A stretch of 64,000 nt of DNA from Spirosoma agri. GTDB taxonomy: Bacteria; Bacteroidota; Bacteroidia; Cytophagales; Spirosomataceae. Shown here in pieces: positions 51,706 to 61,455 of this stretch; the stretch's first letter is position 1; each line of letters opens with the position of its first letter. The notes below the pieces were generated by a model. That model searched no databases and was not told where the DNA came from. It worked only from the letters and a program-made list of their open reading frames with translations. A program made the translations under genes and the position numbers. The DNA lies in NCBI RefSeq assembly GCF_010747415.1, contig NZ_JAAGNZ010000002.1:1612001-1676000 (forward strand). The letters run 5' to 3'.

Positions 51706-51822
51706 AATTAGTGAGCGAAAGGGTGAAAGAGCGGGCTGAAGCACAACGCTTTATTGCGCCGGACCTATTTCACCATAGACGGGTTCACTCGTTCGCTCAT
51801 TCACTCTTTCACTTTTTAAAAG
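51706..51822 (+). promoter_or_regulatory. susC-susD intercistronic region with competing complementary segments
   Basis: GAGCGAA (51713-51719) is complementary to TTCGCTC (51792-51798), and GTGAAAGAG (51723-51731) to CTCTTTCAC (51804-51812). The order A-B-A'-B' means the two pairings cannot nest: they are alternative hairpins or a pseudoknot. The second pairing ends 10 bases before the susD ATG, so it could affect susD translation relative to susC. Confidence 0.4.
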
Positions 51823-53391
51823 ATGAAACTCAAGCCACTATATGCGTTGATGATTCCGGCAGCTTTGTTGTCGGCGTGCTCGAAAGAGTACATCGAGCGG
51901 CCTTCGCTGTCCGGCACCACAACCGGAAACTATTATACTAACGCGGAAGAGGTACGGGCTGCAACCAGTACGCTCTACAGCGGTCTGCCCTGGCGCAACT
52001 ACGAAAGCCGGGCGCAGGACGCCATTGGCGACGTGATGTCGGGCAACATGTTTACGTATACCGACGTCGAATACCTGAACTTCACGGTTTCGTCGGCTTC
52101 CGAGCGAATCGGTGCCGCCTGGGGTGCGTTTTACAAGATCATTGGCTATGCCAACGTGATGATCAAAACGTTTGAAGAAAAGAAAGCTGCGGGTGGTAGC
52201 GCGGCTTATCTGGACCCGGCCATTGCGGAGTGTCATTTCATTCGCGGTACGGTCTATTTCTACATTGCCCGGACCTGGGGCGCGGCTCCCATTATTACCG
52301 ATCCTGGTGAAACGGCCCTGTCGGGTAATTTCAACATCCCGCGTTATCTGCAAAAAGACGTGTTGCGGTTTGCTCTGGAGGAGTTGAAACTGGCCGAAAC
52401 GGGTTTGCCCGAGTCGGATGCGGCAGGACGGCTGACAAAATATTCGGCTAAAGGGATGATGTCGAAACTGTATCTGTACAGCAAAGACTACGCGAATGCC
52501 AAAACGAAAGCCGATGAAGTAATCAGCTCCGGGCGGTACAGTCTGGTTAGTGACTACAACGGCATGTTCACGAAAATGAGCATGAACAACAACTCAGAGT
52601 CGTTATTCTCGATTCAGCATCAGTTGGCCTCTGACCCCTGGGGAACCGGCAACTTGAAGAATCCGGACCGGGGCGCGGGCAATCTGCGCACTGCTGAAGC
52701 CGATGCGTGGGAGATGTATGTGCCGTCGCTCGACATCCTGAAAGAATACGAGTTTGGTGATCTGCGTCGGAAATGGTCAGTGATGGAACACGGCTGGACT
52801 AATCCGAACTGGAAACCACAACGGGCCAATGCACCGAAGTACAATGCGTTCATGGCCAATGGATTCAAATACGATACCCTACAGCCTACCGAAGATGGTG
52901 GTAACCTGAACGCTACCCGCTCCAACATTGCCAAGTACTTCGCCGGTCCCGGTAAAAGTTTTGGTAGTGAGGCCGTTCTGGGTCAAAGTTCAGGAAACAA
53001 CGTGGTGCTGCTGCGGTACGCCGATATTTTGCTGATCTACGCCGAAGCAACGCTGGCGGGCGGACAGTCGACCAGTGACGCCAAAGCGCTCGATGCGTTG
53101 AATAAAGTGCGGACCCGCGCTGGCCTGACAGCTAAAACGGCGTTTACACTTGACGATATTCTGCACGAACGCCGGGTTGAGTTTGCATTCGAAGGGGATT
53201 ACTGGTACGACATTCAGCGTCAGGGTTTTGCGAAGGCAAAAACGATGATCGAGAAACAGAACCGGGGCACCGTGACCGGGGCTAATTACATCACCAACTT
53301 CACCGAAGACAAGATGTATCTGCCCATTCCGTCCGGTGAGATCGTGCAGGACCCAGAATTGGGTAAAGAGCCTGTTCCCTATTACAAATAG
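51823..53391 (+). CDS. SusD/RagB-type surface glycan-binding lipoprotein
   Basis: A 522-residue lipoprotein with signal peptide and lipobox MIPAALLSACSKEY. The N-terminal half is helical with SusD TPR-like units (AECHFIRGTVYFYIARTWG, a family hallmark). The C-terminal RagB/SusD part shows LRYADILLIYAEATLAGG, LNKVRTRAGL and ILHERRVEFAFEGDYWYDI. It forms the lid on the SusC barrel and selects the glycan. It follows susC by 117 bases. Confidence 0.96.
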   Translation: MKLKPLYALMIPAALLSACSKEYIERPSLSGTTTGNYYTNAEEVRAATSTLYSGLPWRNYESRAQDAIGDVMSGNMFTYTDVEYLNFTVSSASERIGAAWGAFYKIIGYANVMIKTFEEKKAAGGSAAYLDPAIAECHFIRGTVYFYIARTWGAAPIITDPGETALSGNFNIPRYLQKDVLRFALEELKLAETGLPESDAAGRLTKYSAKGMMSKLYLYSKDYANAKTKADEVISSGRYSLVSDYNGMFTKMSMNNNSESLFSIQHQLASDPWGTGNLKNPDRGAGNLRTAEADAWEMYVPSLDILKEYEFGDLRRKWSVMEHGWTNPNWKPQRANAPKYNAFMANGFKYDTLQPTEDGGNLNATRSNIAKYFAGPGKSFGSEAVLGQSSGNNVVLLRYADILLIYAEATLAGGQSTSDAKALDALNKVRTRAGLTAKTAFTLDDILHERRVEFAFEGDYWYDIQRQGFAKAKTMIEKQNRGTVTGANYITNFTEDKMYLPIPSGEIVQDPELGKEPVPYYK

Positions 53392-53436
53392 GTCGTCTTA
53401 ACCCCCACGTAATCAATCACCCAACGAAACAAACAA

Positions 53437-54528
53437 ATGAAAGTCAATAGATTCACGCGAATAGCGAGCTTATCGGTACTGACGGTACTGACCGGTTTTG
53501 TGATAAGCGCCTGCGAAAAAGATACGGATGGAAGCCCGCAGATTGCGCCGGGTAATCCGGTGGCCACTGCACTCTCTCCCGACTCGGCATCGGGCGGAAC
53601 CCTGATTACGCTCACCGGTTCGGGGCTGGGCGATATGCGTACGATCATGTTCGATAAACAGAACGTACCGGCTGGGTTTCAGTCGACACTGAACACCGAT
53701 AATGCGATCATGTTCCGGGTTCCTAACGAAGTGGTGGGCGGTGCGCAGAACATTGTGTTCACCAACAGTGCCGGACGAACGCTGACCGTTCCGTTCCGAG
53801 CACTGGCCTACCCAACCGTTGCCGATGCGACGAACTACAATTTCTCGGCGGGAACCGAGATTACGCTCACCGGCAATAACCTGAGCGATGTCAGCGCGGT
53901 GATGCTGTCCGATTCGGTCAAGGGTATTTCGGACCCGGTTACGATTGTGTCCAAGAGTCAAAAACAACTGGTTGTCAAAATGCCAGCTTCCACGCTGAGC
54001 CGTGCTACGCTGACCATAACGAACAGCACCGGGCGTATGCGTACTAAACAGGAGTTTGTGAACATCGACAAGGCGTATACAATCTTTACGGATGCCTACG
54101 GTGCTGGCTTCCAGGACGGTTCGTGGGGCGATGCGGCTGTCGTATCGACTAAGGAGTTCAAAACCGGGAAGGCTTCGATTGGCAAAAACTTCCAGAAGGG
54201 CAACTGGCACCTGATCGCCTTTGCCAACTGGTCATCAGCCATTCCGTATTCGGCCGATTACACGTACGTAACGGGCTGGATCAAGGGCGGTTCGGCTGAT
54301 TATTCGCTCTACCTGACAACGGATGCAGGCAAAGGCGGTTTCGGCGATTTCAATGACAAGAATAAGATCGACGTAAAGGCGGGGACCTGGACCTACTTCA
54401 AATTCAAGATCTCCGACATCGATTTCTGGATACCCGGCAAAAACCTGACGCAGGTTGGCTTCCGAATCCAGGGACCGAACAACCAGGATGAAACGTTCTA
54501 TTTCGACGACATCATGTTGGTTAAATAA
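53437..54528 (+). CDS. Surface glycan-binding lipoprotein with IPT/TIG domains
   Basis: A 363-residue lipoprotein (signal peptide ending VISACEKD). Two IPT/TIG-like Ig domains follow (LSPDSASGGTLITLTGSGLG and NFSAGTEITLTGNNLSDVSA), then a C-terminal beta-rich domain from about residue 210 (GSWGDAAVVSTKEFKTGKAS, ... ETFYFDDIMLVK) resembling a carbohydrate-binding module. The position right after susD is that of a SusE/SGBP-type protein. It probably holds mannan at the cell surface beside SusCD. Confidence 0.85.
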   Translation: MKVNRFTRIASLSVLTVLTGFVISACEKDTDGSPQIAPGNPVATALSPDSASGGTLITLTGSGLGDMRTIMFDKQNVPAGFQSTLNTDNAIMFRVPNEVVGGAQNIVFTNSAGRTLTVPFRALAYPTVADATNYNFSAGTEITLTGNNLSDVSAVMLSDSVKGISDPVTIVSKSQKQLVVKMPASTLSRATLTITNSTGRMRTKQEFVNIDKAYTIFTDAYGAGFQDGSWGDAAVVSTKEFKTGKASIGKNFQKGNWHLIAFANWSSAIPYSADYTYVTGWIKGGSADYSLYLTTDAGKGGFGDFNDKNKIDVKAGTWTYFKFKISDIDFWIPGKNLTQVGFRIQGPNNQDETFYFDDIMLVK

Positions 54529-54537
54529 AAAGTAGTC

Positions 54538-54572
54538 AACGCGAGAGGCAGGTAAAACTTGCCTCTCGCGTT
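54538..54572 (+). terminator. 13-bp hairpin between the SGBP and GH26 genes
   Basis: AACGCGAGAGGCA (54538-54550) and TGCCTCTCGCGTT (54560-54572) pair exactly around a 9-base loop. There is no T-run after it, so partial termination or 3'-end protection of the susCD message is as likely as full termination. Confidence 0.6.
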
Positions 54573-54695
54573 AGTATACCTCTCCACCTAGTTTCGCTGA
54601 CTTCACCGCGCGAATTGATCCAATAGTACGTCTTAGTGGGTAGTTTAGAGGCTGTGTTTCGCAGCTTTCCAGCTACTGCTTTATCTTACTTTTTT

Positions 54696-56378
54696 ATGCT
54701 TATCAGTTTACGTACCTGGTTACGGCAAACGGTTCGCGCCTGCTGGCAAACGCGGGCGTTCGCCCTGGCTTCATGCCTGACTGCTGCCTCGACCGGCTTT
54801 GCGACTAACCCAATTCGAATCGACACCGAAACCAGTCAGCATAAAGAATTCAGCCCCGTTCAGGCCGTACAGGCGTTATCCGACTCGTCGGGAAACGGTT
54901 ATTCGAGGACCCCGGCTAGGAAATCACCTACGGTTATTCCGTTAGTAAACGGTCGGGCTGAGGCTGAATTAGGTGATCTGACCGGTGTCGAGGTGGCCTT
55001 TGCAAATCCCGGCTTTTCGGGAACCGGCTATGTAACGGGTATCGATAGTCTGACGGATAAGTTACGTATGACGTTCAGTGCGTCGGCTGGCCTTTATGAG
55101 CTGACCATCGGTTACGCGTCTCCCCGTGGCAATAAAGGTGTCAATTTTCAGATCAATGACGAAAAAGGACAGGGGACGCTCCGGCAAACTTCGACCGGTT
55201 TTCAGGCGAACGAACTGGGTAAAGTGCTGCTGCACGATGGGTTAAATACCATCACGATCTATCGCGGGTGGGGTCATTTCGACGTCGACTACATTCAATT
55301 GACGCCCACGACGGCTACCTTGCCCGCCAAGCCACCAAAGGCGCTCGTTGATGCTCAAGCCACGCTGTCGACCAAGGGTTTATTTTCATTTTTGGTTGAT
55401 CAGTATGGCAATAAGACTATCGCCGGTCAACAGGATGATGTAGAATACATTGTGGAAAAAACGGGTAAAGAACCGGCCATCGGTTCGTTCGATCTGATGG
55501 ACTACTCGCCGACGCGTATTCAACACGGCGTCAAACCCCAGCGAACCAGCGAAGCCATCATCGACTGGGCGAAAAAAGGGGACGGTCGGGGTATCGTTAG
55601 CCTGTTGTGGCACTGGAACGCTCCGGCCGATCTAATCAATCAGGCTCCGGGTAAACTATGGTGGCGCGGTTTTTATACCGACGCGACGACTTTCGACCTC
55701 GCGGCTGTGCTGGCTGATACGAACGCAGAGCAGTATCAGCTTTTAGTACGGGATATTGACACGATTGCGGTGCAACTAAAGAAGTTTCAGGCGGCCGATG
55801 TGCCGGTCCTGTGGCGACCGCTCCACGAAGCGCCGGGGGGGTGGTTCTGGTGGGGGGCTAAAGGAGCCGGGCCCTACAAAGAACTCTGGCACATTGTATA
55901 CAACCGGCTTACCAAGTACCACCAGCTGCATAACCTAATTTGGGTGTATACGGCTACGGATACATTTAACGCTGACTGGTATCCCGGCGATCAGTATGTC
56001 GATATTGTTGGGATGGATATTTACGCCGACTCAACGGCCAACATGAGCGGAAGCTGGGCCAGCGCACAAGCCCAACTAAACGGGAAGAAGCTTGTGACGC
56101 TATCGGAGACGGGAAATCTGCCTAACCCGGAAAAAATTCGTGGTTTCAAGACGTACTGGGCCTGGTTTTCGGCCTGGACAGGAACGGATTATATCAAAAA
56201 ACAGTCACCTGATTTACTCAAAGCGGTATTTACTGACGCCGATGTCATCACCCGGGACGAACTACCCGATTGGCGGTCTCCCGTTACATCGCGGCTGCCG
56301 GATCAGACGGGTGGTAGTAGTACCACAACAAATACACCCACCAAATCCAATCGGACGCGTATCAACAAAGGTCGCTAA
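54696..56378 (+). CDS. GH26 endo-beta-1,4-mannanase with N-terminal CBM35-like module
   Basis: About 560 residues with a signal-like N-terminus. Residues around 60-205 form a CBM35/CBM6-like beta-sandwich (GTGYVTGIDSLTDKLRMTFS, ending GHFDVDYIQLTP). The GH26 barrel follows with acid/base Glu378 in WRPLHEAPGGWFWWG and nucleophile Glu471 in TLSETGNLP. The tail after about residue 525 is Ser/Thr/Asn rich. It should cleave beta-mannan backbones, feeding the SusCD importer encoded upstream. The frame extends to a GTG at 54636; ATG 54696 gives a better signal sequence. Confidence 0.92.
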   Translation: MLISLRTWLRQTVRACWQTRAFALASCLTAASTGFATNPIRIDTETSQHKEFSPVQAVQALSDSSGNGYSRTPARKSPTVIPLVNGRAEAELGDLTGVEVAFANPGFSGTGYVTGIDSLTDKLRMTFSASAGLYELTIGYASPRGNKGVNFQINDEKGQGTLRQTSTGFQANELGKVLLHDGLNTITIYRGWGHFDVDYIQLTPTTATLPAKPPKALVDAQATLSTKGLFSFLVDQYGNKTIAGQQDDVEYIVEKTGKEPAIGSFDLMDYSPTRIQHGVKPQRTSEAIIDWAKKGDGRGIVSLLWHWNAPADLINQAPGKLWWRGFYTDATTFDLAAVLADTNAEQYQLLVRDIDTIAVQLKKFQAADVPVLWRPLHEAPGGWFWWGAKGAGPYKELWHIVYNRLTKYHQLHNLIWVYTATDTFNADWYPGDQYVDIVGMDIYADSTANMSGSWASAQAQLNGKKLVTLSETGNLPNPEKIRGFKTYWAWFSAWTGTDYIKKQSPDLLKAVFTDADVITRDELPDWRSPVTSRLPDQTGGSSTTTNTPTKSNRTRINKGR

Positions 56379-56392
56379 TAGTGCGTTTCGAC

Positions 56393-57160
56393 TTACTCAT
56401 CCAATAGGGCTACCACGCGGGCAGGAGCGGCCGAGGCCCCAACGATATTGAGCGGAAACACACAAACCTTAAAACCAGAAGCGGGTAAGGCATCCAGATT
56501 GACGAGCTGCTCCATGTGGCAGTATTCCTGCTCCCGGCCAACCAGATGCGCCTGCCAGAATAGTTCGGAGTCGCCACTTTGTTTCGCCTGTTTGATCATG
56601 TAAGGAAGCGGTAAGTCCCAGCCCCATTGATCGATGCCCATCACCCGAATGCCCTGATCGATCAACCAGCGGGTAGCCTCCGAACTCATGCCGGTTCCCT
56701 TTTCCGGGAATTCTTTCGTGCCGTTCAATTTGTCGCGACCCGTGCGGATCAGGACGATCATCGCCGGTTTAAGAACCGTTTCTGCCTTTTGAAGCGCATC
56801 TTGTAGGTCGGCGACGGTGATCGGGTCAAAATCCGCTTTATGGCTCATATCGATGACAACGCCATCGCCGTAGCACCAGTCAAGCGGCACCTGATCAATC
56901 GTTTTAGCCGGTTGTCCAGCCACCGTGGGCGCGTAGTGCCAGGGTGCATCCAGGTGTGTCGTCGAATGAACGCCCATTGATTGGATCGTGTCGTCGGCCC
57001 AACCCATGAAGTCTTTGGGAAACAGGCGGAAGGGGAGCCCCAGCAGCCGGATCAGCCATTTGGCCTTGTGGTGGGGTTTATGCTTGATCTTGACCTTCAT
57101 AAACCACGGGTCAGTTGCGTTGTAACGAATCGGCTTAGACAGGTCGATGATGCGTGGCAT
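56393..57160 (-). CDS. Cyclase-family metal hydrolase (kynurenine formamidase-like)
   Basis: A 255-residue protein of the cyclase/KynB fold: IIDLSKPIRYN start, then VHSTTHLDAPWHY, the HxTxxHxDAPxH metal-binding motif, and GDGVVIDMSH followed by a later IRTGRDK segment. Family members hydrolyse small amides such as N-formylkynurenine or isatin; the substrate here is unknown. It is convergent with the GH26 gene with only 14 bases between stops and is not evidently part of the mannan locus. Confidence 0.85.
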   Translation of the reverse strand: MPRIIDLSKPIRYNATDPWFMKVKIKHKPHHKAKWLIRLLGLPFRLFPKDFMGWADDTIQSMGVHSTTHLDAPWHYAPTVAGQPAKTIDQVPLDWCYGDGVVIDMSHKADFDPITVADLQDALQKAETVLKPAMIVLIRTGRDKLNGTKEFPEKGTGMSSEATRWLIDQGIRVMGIDQWGWDLPLPYMIKQAKQSGDSELFWQAHLVGREQEYCHMEQLVNLDALPASGFKVCVFPLNIVGASAAPARVVALLDE

Positions 57161-57282
57161 ACCAAAAGAAGTTACTAGGATACAAACGGCGTAAAGGTAG
57201 GCAACCGCTCTCTTTATTTGGGTAGAAGCGATCCAATAAACCGCTTTGTGAACACGAAAACTGGTTTACTTTATCTTTCCGA

Positions 57283-58728
57283 ATGATACGTATAATCCTG
57301 ATCGTATTGTGTCTGTCTCTACCACGTACGGATTACGCGCAGACGCTCAATGAAAAGGCCACTGGCTATCGCGGTATCTGGTATTTTATCGGGGCAACCA
57401 AAAATGAGTATGCCTACAAATACAGCGGAGGGTTAGGGACGTATCCGGCGAATCACTACCCGTTTTCGGTCTATGCACCAGCGGTCGACCGAACGTTCTT
57501 CTGCTACGGTGGCGTAACAGATTCGACATCCCGTGAGCTGTACCACATGGTTGGCTACTTCGATCATAAGACAGGGCTGGTTTGCCGACCTACGCTTCTG
57601 CTGAAAAAAGGGACTGACGACGCCCACGATAACCCAGTTATTCAACTCGACGGGCAGGGTTATGTCTGGGTGTTTTCAACTTCACATGGTACCGAACGAC
57701 CCTCGTTCATCCATCGTAGCCGTAAACCGTACGACATAAGCGCCTTCGAGTCGATTCCGGCGACGCGCCTTGATGAGAAAGGGCAGCGGATTCCGTTCGA
57801 CAACTTTTCGTACCTGCAAACCTACTACCAGAAAGGAAGGGGATTCCTCAACCTGATGACCCATTACGACCGCAATGTGCTGGTATACGGAGCCAACAAA
57901 CCCCGTCGAACGATCGCGTTCATCACGAGTCCGGATGGAGTCACCTGGTCGGCATGGCACGATCTGGCGACGATCGAAGAAGGGCACTACCAGACCAGTG
58001 GATACTGGAAAAACAAGATAGGTAGCGCTTTCAATTACCACCCAAACACCAAAGTAGGTGCTGGCCTGGATTACCGCACGAACGTGTATTACGTCGAAAC
58101 AGACGATTTTGGCAAAACCTGGCATTCGGCGAATGGTAAATCGGTCCAGCTGCCACTGGCAGAAATTAGCAATCCGGCCTTGGTAAAGGACTACAAAAGT
58201 ATGGGCTTGAATGCGTACATCAGCGACGTAGCGTATGATAGCGCCGGGCGACCGATCATTCTCTACATCACCAGTAAAGGGCCCGAACCTGGTCCTGCGA
58301 ATGGGCCATTTGTCTGGCACGTAGCTCACTGGACGGGGAGCCAATGGGGTATTTATGACGTGGTTCAGTCAGATCACAACTACGACATGGGTTCGCTTTA
58401 TGTGGAAGGCAATACCTGGCGAATTATTGGCCCCGCCGAAGCAGGTCCGCAACCCTATGGCACGGGTGGTAATCTGGTCCTGCTGGAAAGCCGCGATCAG
58501 GGAAAACGCTGGACAAAGACGAAAGCTATCACGGCCAACACCGTCCGGAATCAAACTTACCCCCGGCGTCCGGTTGATGTGCATCCTGGGTTTTATGCCT
58601 TCTGGGCCGATGGAAATGCCCGTCAGCCATCAGCATCGTTTCTTTATTTCTGCGATCAGAACGGTGCGGTTTTTCAATTGCCTACAGACATGAAGGCCGA
58701 TCTGGAGAAACCTATTCCCGTGAAGTAA
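57283..58728 (+). CDS. Secreted BNR-repeat (sialidase-like propeller) protein
   Basis: A 481-residue protein with a signal peptide (IILIVLCLSLPRTDYAQ). The start of the mature part (ATGYRGIWYFIGATKNEYAY) and repeated Asp-box-like segments (SPDGVTWSAW, TDDFGKTWHS, SRDQGKRWTK) indicate a BNR-4 type beta-propeller. Proteins of this type are often encoded with polysaccharide degradation genes and may be lyases or hydrolases; no catalytic residues can be assigned here. It lies downstream of the mannan locus but is separated by the opposite-strand cyclase gene. Confidence 0.8.
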   Translation: MIRIILIVLCLSLPRTDYAQTLNEKATGYRGIWYFIGATKNEYAYKYSGGLGTYPANHYPFSVYAPAVDRTFFCYGGVTDSTSRELYHMVGYFDHKTGLVCRPTLLLKKGTDDAHDNPVIQLDGQGYVWVFSTSHGTERPSFIHRSRKPYDISAFESIPATRLDEKGQRIPFDNFSYLQTYYQKGRGFLNLMTHYDRNVLVYGANKPRRTIAFITSPDGVTWSAWHDLATIEEGHYQTSGYWKNKIGSAFNYHPNTKVGAGLDYRTNVYYVETDDFGKTWHSANGKSVQLPLAEISNPALVKDYKSMGLNAYISDVAYDSAGRPIILYITSKGPEPGPANGPFVWHVAHWTGSQWGIYDVVQSDHNYDMGSLYVEGNTWRIIGPAEAGPQPYGTGGNLVLLESRDQGKRWTKTKAITANTVRNQTYPRRPVDVHPGFYAFWADGNARQPSASFLYFCDQNGAVFQLPTDMKADLEKPIPVK

Positions 58729-58748
58729 CAGGTAGGTAAGCCACGAAG

Positions 58749-58780
58749 CACGAAGAGCACCCCTATGGATGCTCTTCGTG
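58749..58780. terminator. Bidirectional hairpin between convergent genes
   Basis: CACGAAGAGCA (58749-58759) pairs exactly with TGCTCTTCGTG (58770-58780). It sits between the convergent BNR and M14 gene ends and probably terminates both. Confidence 0.65.
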
Positions 58781-58795
58781 GCTCAATTAATTTGT

Positions 58796-61360
58796 TTAGT
58801 TACCAACCATAAACACGGCATTGCCAAAGAGCAGTTTGCCGTTGTACCAGAAGCCTCGGAAAAGTGGGTCGTCGGCCAGATAAACTACGCTGCCCCGGCC
58901 ATACGACTGAACGCCCATCAGCAGTGTATTTTTCAGCTTGTCTTTCGCATTTTTTCCCGAAAAGCCAGCTACGTAATTGTCCGCTTTCAGGTAGCCAACG
59001 TTCCAGCCGTCTTTCAGGAAATCGTAATTCAATGTGTTCTGAACGAGTGTATAATAACCGCCCGTCAGACCAAAGCCCAGCGGGTGGGTGGTGTCGATGT
59101 TAACGCGGTAAATACTACCCGGTGTTTCGTCGGAAATTGTTGCCCGTTCGCGATCGCCGTACAGTTTCAGCGAATCGGCCTGATTCCCTTTGTCTTTAGG
59201 CTTGTCCTTGCCGCCCTTATCCTCTTTTTCTTTCAGATCGAACCCTTCTTTACCCGCTAGAAACGACGTAGCCCGTTCCAGTGCGATGAGCTTACCCCCG
59301 GCCCGAATCCATTCCCTGATCGAAGTCAGTACTTTATCATTCAGAAAGCGAGCGTAATTGTAGTTCGTTGGCAGGATCAGCACATCGAGTTTATTCCATT
59401 CGGCCGTTGCCAGCGAATTGCCATCAAGCAGGGTGATGGGGTAGTTGAGTTCCTGATCGAAAAAATGCCAGACTTCACCCGCTGCCGGAGGAGGAGTACC
59501 TTCACCCACAACAACAGCCACGCGGGGCGCTTTCAGGCCCGTTACAAAATCAGATCCGAAGTCAGAGCCCTTAGTGACGAAACCGGTCTGTACGGGCGTT
59601 ATGTCGGCCCCTACTTTGGTGGCTTCGGCCCGAATAAGCGCGTCGAAACGATCCCCGAACCGCTCGTTACCGGCCCGCGTCACGATCAGGGTTCCCGATG
59701 GATAGGTCTTATTTTCCAACTCGAACGGTTTTTCGGCGGCCCTGACCCGTACCTTTTGTTTCAGCAGGCCAGCCAGCAACTGTACGGCTGGCAGCGACTG
59801 CCACCGGGCCACATAGGCATACGGCTTCGTAATCGTGGTAGACGCGGGTGCGCTGGTCGTTGCCGACTGCGAGGTGGTGGGCGTTAATCGGGTCGTTAGG
59901 CCATACGTTTGCAGGCCAAAGGCGTAGGGTAGAGACCAGGCCGTAATGTCATACGTCGCCGAATCTTCCAGTGCCGAATTTGGCTCGAACAGAATTTTGA
60001 GCAGCGTCGATTTCGGCTGATACGCGCTGATGACCATGTCTTCGGCAGCGACTGATACACTTTTTTCGTTTTTCTGACTCGTATAGTTGAATCCGGTCAG
60101 CGTTTGCCCCTTTCCGGCATAGCCATACGTAATCTTGTTGCGATCCAGTAGTTGCTGAAGCGCCTTTAGTCGTCCAGCGTCGCCATTCGATTTGACGACA
60201 TAGCTTTTGTATGGGCCGACGGGCGAGTTGCGCGACTTGTCGAAAAACTGACCAAACTCTTTCACGACTTCCGCCGGACGGTCGGCCACGGATTCGAGCG
60301 TGGCAATGCTGGCCACATAATGGTGGTCGATGCGTTGGCGAAGGGTCAGCGTATCCCCGTCTCGTTTCTCGATAGCGAGTCCCGCGCGGGTGTTGCCACC
60401 CTGCTCGTAGGTCATGCCGATGGCCCCATTATAGGTTGGATAGGTATCCCCGTAGCTTGGGTAAAACAGGTCGAAGCGTTCACGTGTGTAATACAGCCAG
60501 CCATTTTTATCGAAATAACGACTGCAATACTGACCGATCGTTTGCTGGAACTGCCGCTGAAATGGCGTAATGTCTTCGTGATACGGCTTAGCCGATGGCG
60601 CAAAATAATACGGACTTTCAACGCCCATTTCGTGGAAGTCACCGTGTAGGTGCGGCATCCATTGCTGATAGAGCGCCATGCGCTGCTGCGTAATTTCCTG
60701 CGTTTGCCAGGCCCAGTCGCGGTTTGGATCGAACAGGTAGTGCGTATAGCGACCGCCCGGCCAGGGTTCGTTGTGTTCGCGGGCAAACGGCGTAGGGTCC
60801 GGATTCTGGCCCATCATCTGATTGTACCAGTTCACGTACCGGTCGTGCCCATCAGGATTCAGGCCGGGATCGAGAATGACAACCGACGTATTCATAATTT
60901 TCTGTGAGACCGGATCGGATGTGTTCAACAGGCGATACAACACCTCCATAAACGCTTCTGAGCTGACAGCCTCATTGCCGTGAACGTTGTAGCTGAGCCA
61001 CGCAATCGGGGGCTGAGTCGCGTTTGAGGGCTGGCCATCGACCATACCGATGCGTTTCAGGTTGTTCGTCCGAATCTCCTCGAGCCGGGCCAGATTCGCT
61101 TCCGAAGCAACGGCCACCGCCATCAACTGGCGTCCCTCGTGCGTTGTGCCGTAGGGGAGGAGTTTAACGCGGGTGGGCATTTGTCGGGCAACTTGTTCAG
61201 CGTAAGCCAGGACCCGGTAGTGCGGTGTAAACCGTTCACCGATCTTGTAGCCGAGAAATTGAGCGGGTGAATCCAGCCGGGAGGAGGCCGGGCTGGTCGT
61301 TTGCGATGACGCTGACAGCGACGCGACCAGAAGGCCCGCCAGCAGCAAAAGGTGTTTCAT
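58796..61360 (-). CDS. M14-family zinc carboxypeptidase, secreted
   Basis: An 854-residue protein with a signal peptide (LLLLAGLLVASLSASSQ). The M14 domain lies in about residues 45-370: GTTHEGRQLMAVAVAS, the zinc motif NVHGNEAVSSEA (HxxE), VVILDPGLNPDGHDRYVNWY, and HGDFHEMG with the third zinc His region. A later GMTYEQGGNTRAGL matches the catalytic Glu region. The C-terminal half resembles a glutamine-amidotransferase-like (flavodoxin-type) fold, common in these long forms. It probably trims peptides in the periplasm or outside. A -7 element lies upstream at 61397-61404. Confidence 0.9.
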   Translation of the reverse strand: MKHLLLLAGLLVASLSASSQTTSPASSRLDSPAQFLGYKIGERFTPHYRVLAYAEQVARQMPTRVKLLPYGTTHEGRQLMAVAVASEANLARLEEIRTNNLKRIGMVDGQPSNATQPPIAWLSYNVHGNEAVSSEAFMEVLYRLLNTSDPVSQKIMNTSVVILDPGLNPDGHDRYVNWYNQMMGQNPDPTPFAREHNEPWPGGRYTHYLFDPNRDWAWQTQEITQQRMALYQQWMPHLHGDFHEMGVESPYYFAPSAKPYHEDITPFQRQFQQTIGQYCSRYFDKNGWLYYTRERFDLFYPSYGDTYPTYNGAIGMTYEQGGNTRAGLAIEKRDGDTLTLRQRIDHHYVASIATLESVADRPAEVVKEFGQFFDKSRNSPVGPYKSYVVKSNGDAGRLKALQQLLDRNKITYGYAGKGQTLTGFNYTSQKNEKSVSVAAEDMVISAYQPKSTLLKILFEPNSALEDSATYDITAWSLPYAFGLQTYGLTTRLTPTTSQSATTSAPASTTITKPYAYVARWQSLPAVQLLAGLLKQKVRVRAAEKPFELENKTYPSGTLIVTRAGNERFGDRFDALIRAEATKVGADITPVQTGFVTKGSDFGSDFVTGLKAPRVAVVVGEGTPPPAAGEVWHFFDQELNYPITLLDGNSLATAEWNKLDVLILPTNYNYARFLNDKVLTSIREWIRAGGKLIALERATSFLAGKEGFDLKEKEDKGGKDKPKDKGNQADSLKLYGDRERATISDETPGSIYRVNIDTTHPLGFGLTGGYYTLVQNTLNYDFLKDGWNVGYLKADNYVAGFSGKNAKDKLKNTLLMGVQSYGRGSVVYLADDPLFRGFWYNGKLLFGNAVFMVGN

Positions 61361-61396
61361 GAATCAGGTTGAAAAAAATAAAAAAGCTAACGTCCT

Positions 61397-61404
61397 CAAA
61401 AATA
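61397..61404 (-). promoter_or_regulatory. Putative -7 element of the M14 peptidase gene
   Basis: On the minus strand this reads TATTTTTG, fitting TAnnTTTG, 36 bases upstream of the ATG. No -33 TTG at suitable spacing is seen. Confidence 0.4.
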
Positions 61405-61455
61405 GCAGTAAATCGCGGAGGAACGCTTTTTTTGAAAAAATTTTGGCGATAGGTA

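Noticed and set aside
53470-54210. 246-residue minus-strand frame inside the surface glycan-binding lipoprotein gene
   Set aside because: Antisense shadow of a protein with clear signal peptide and IPT/TIG domains.
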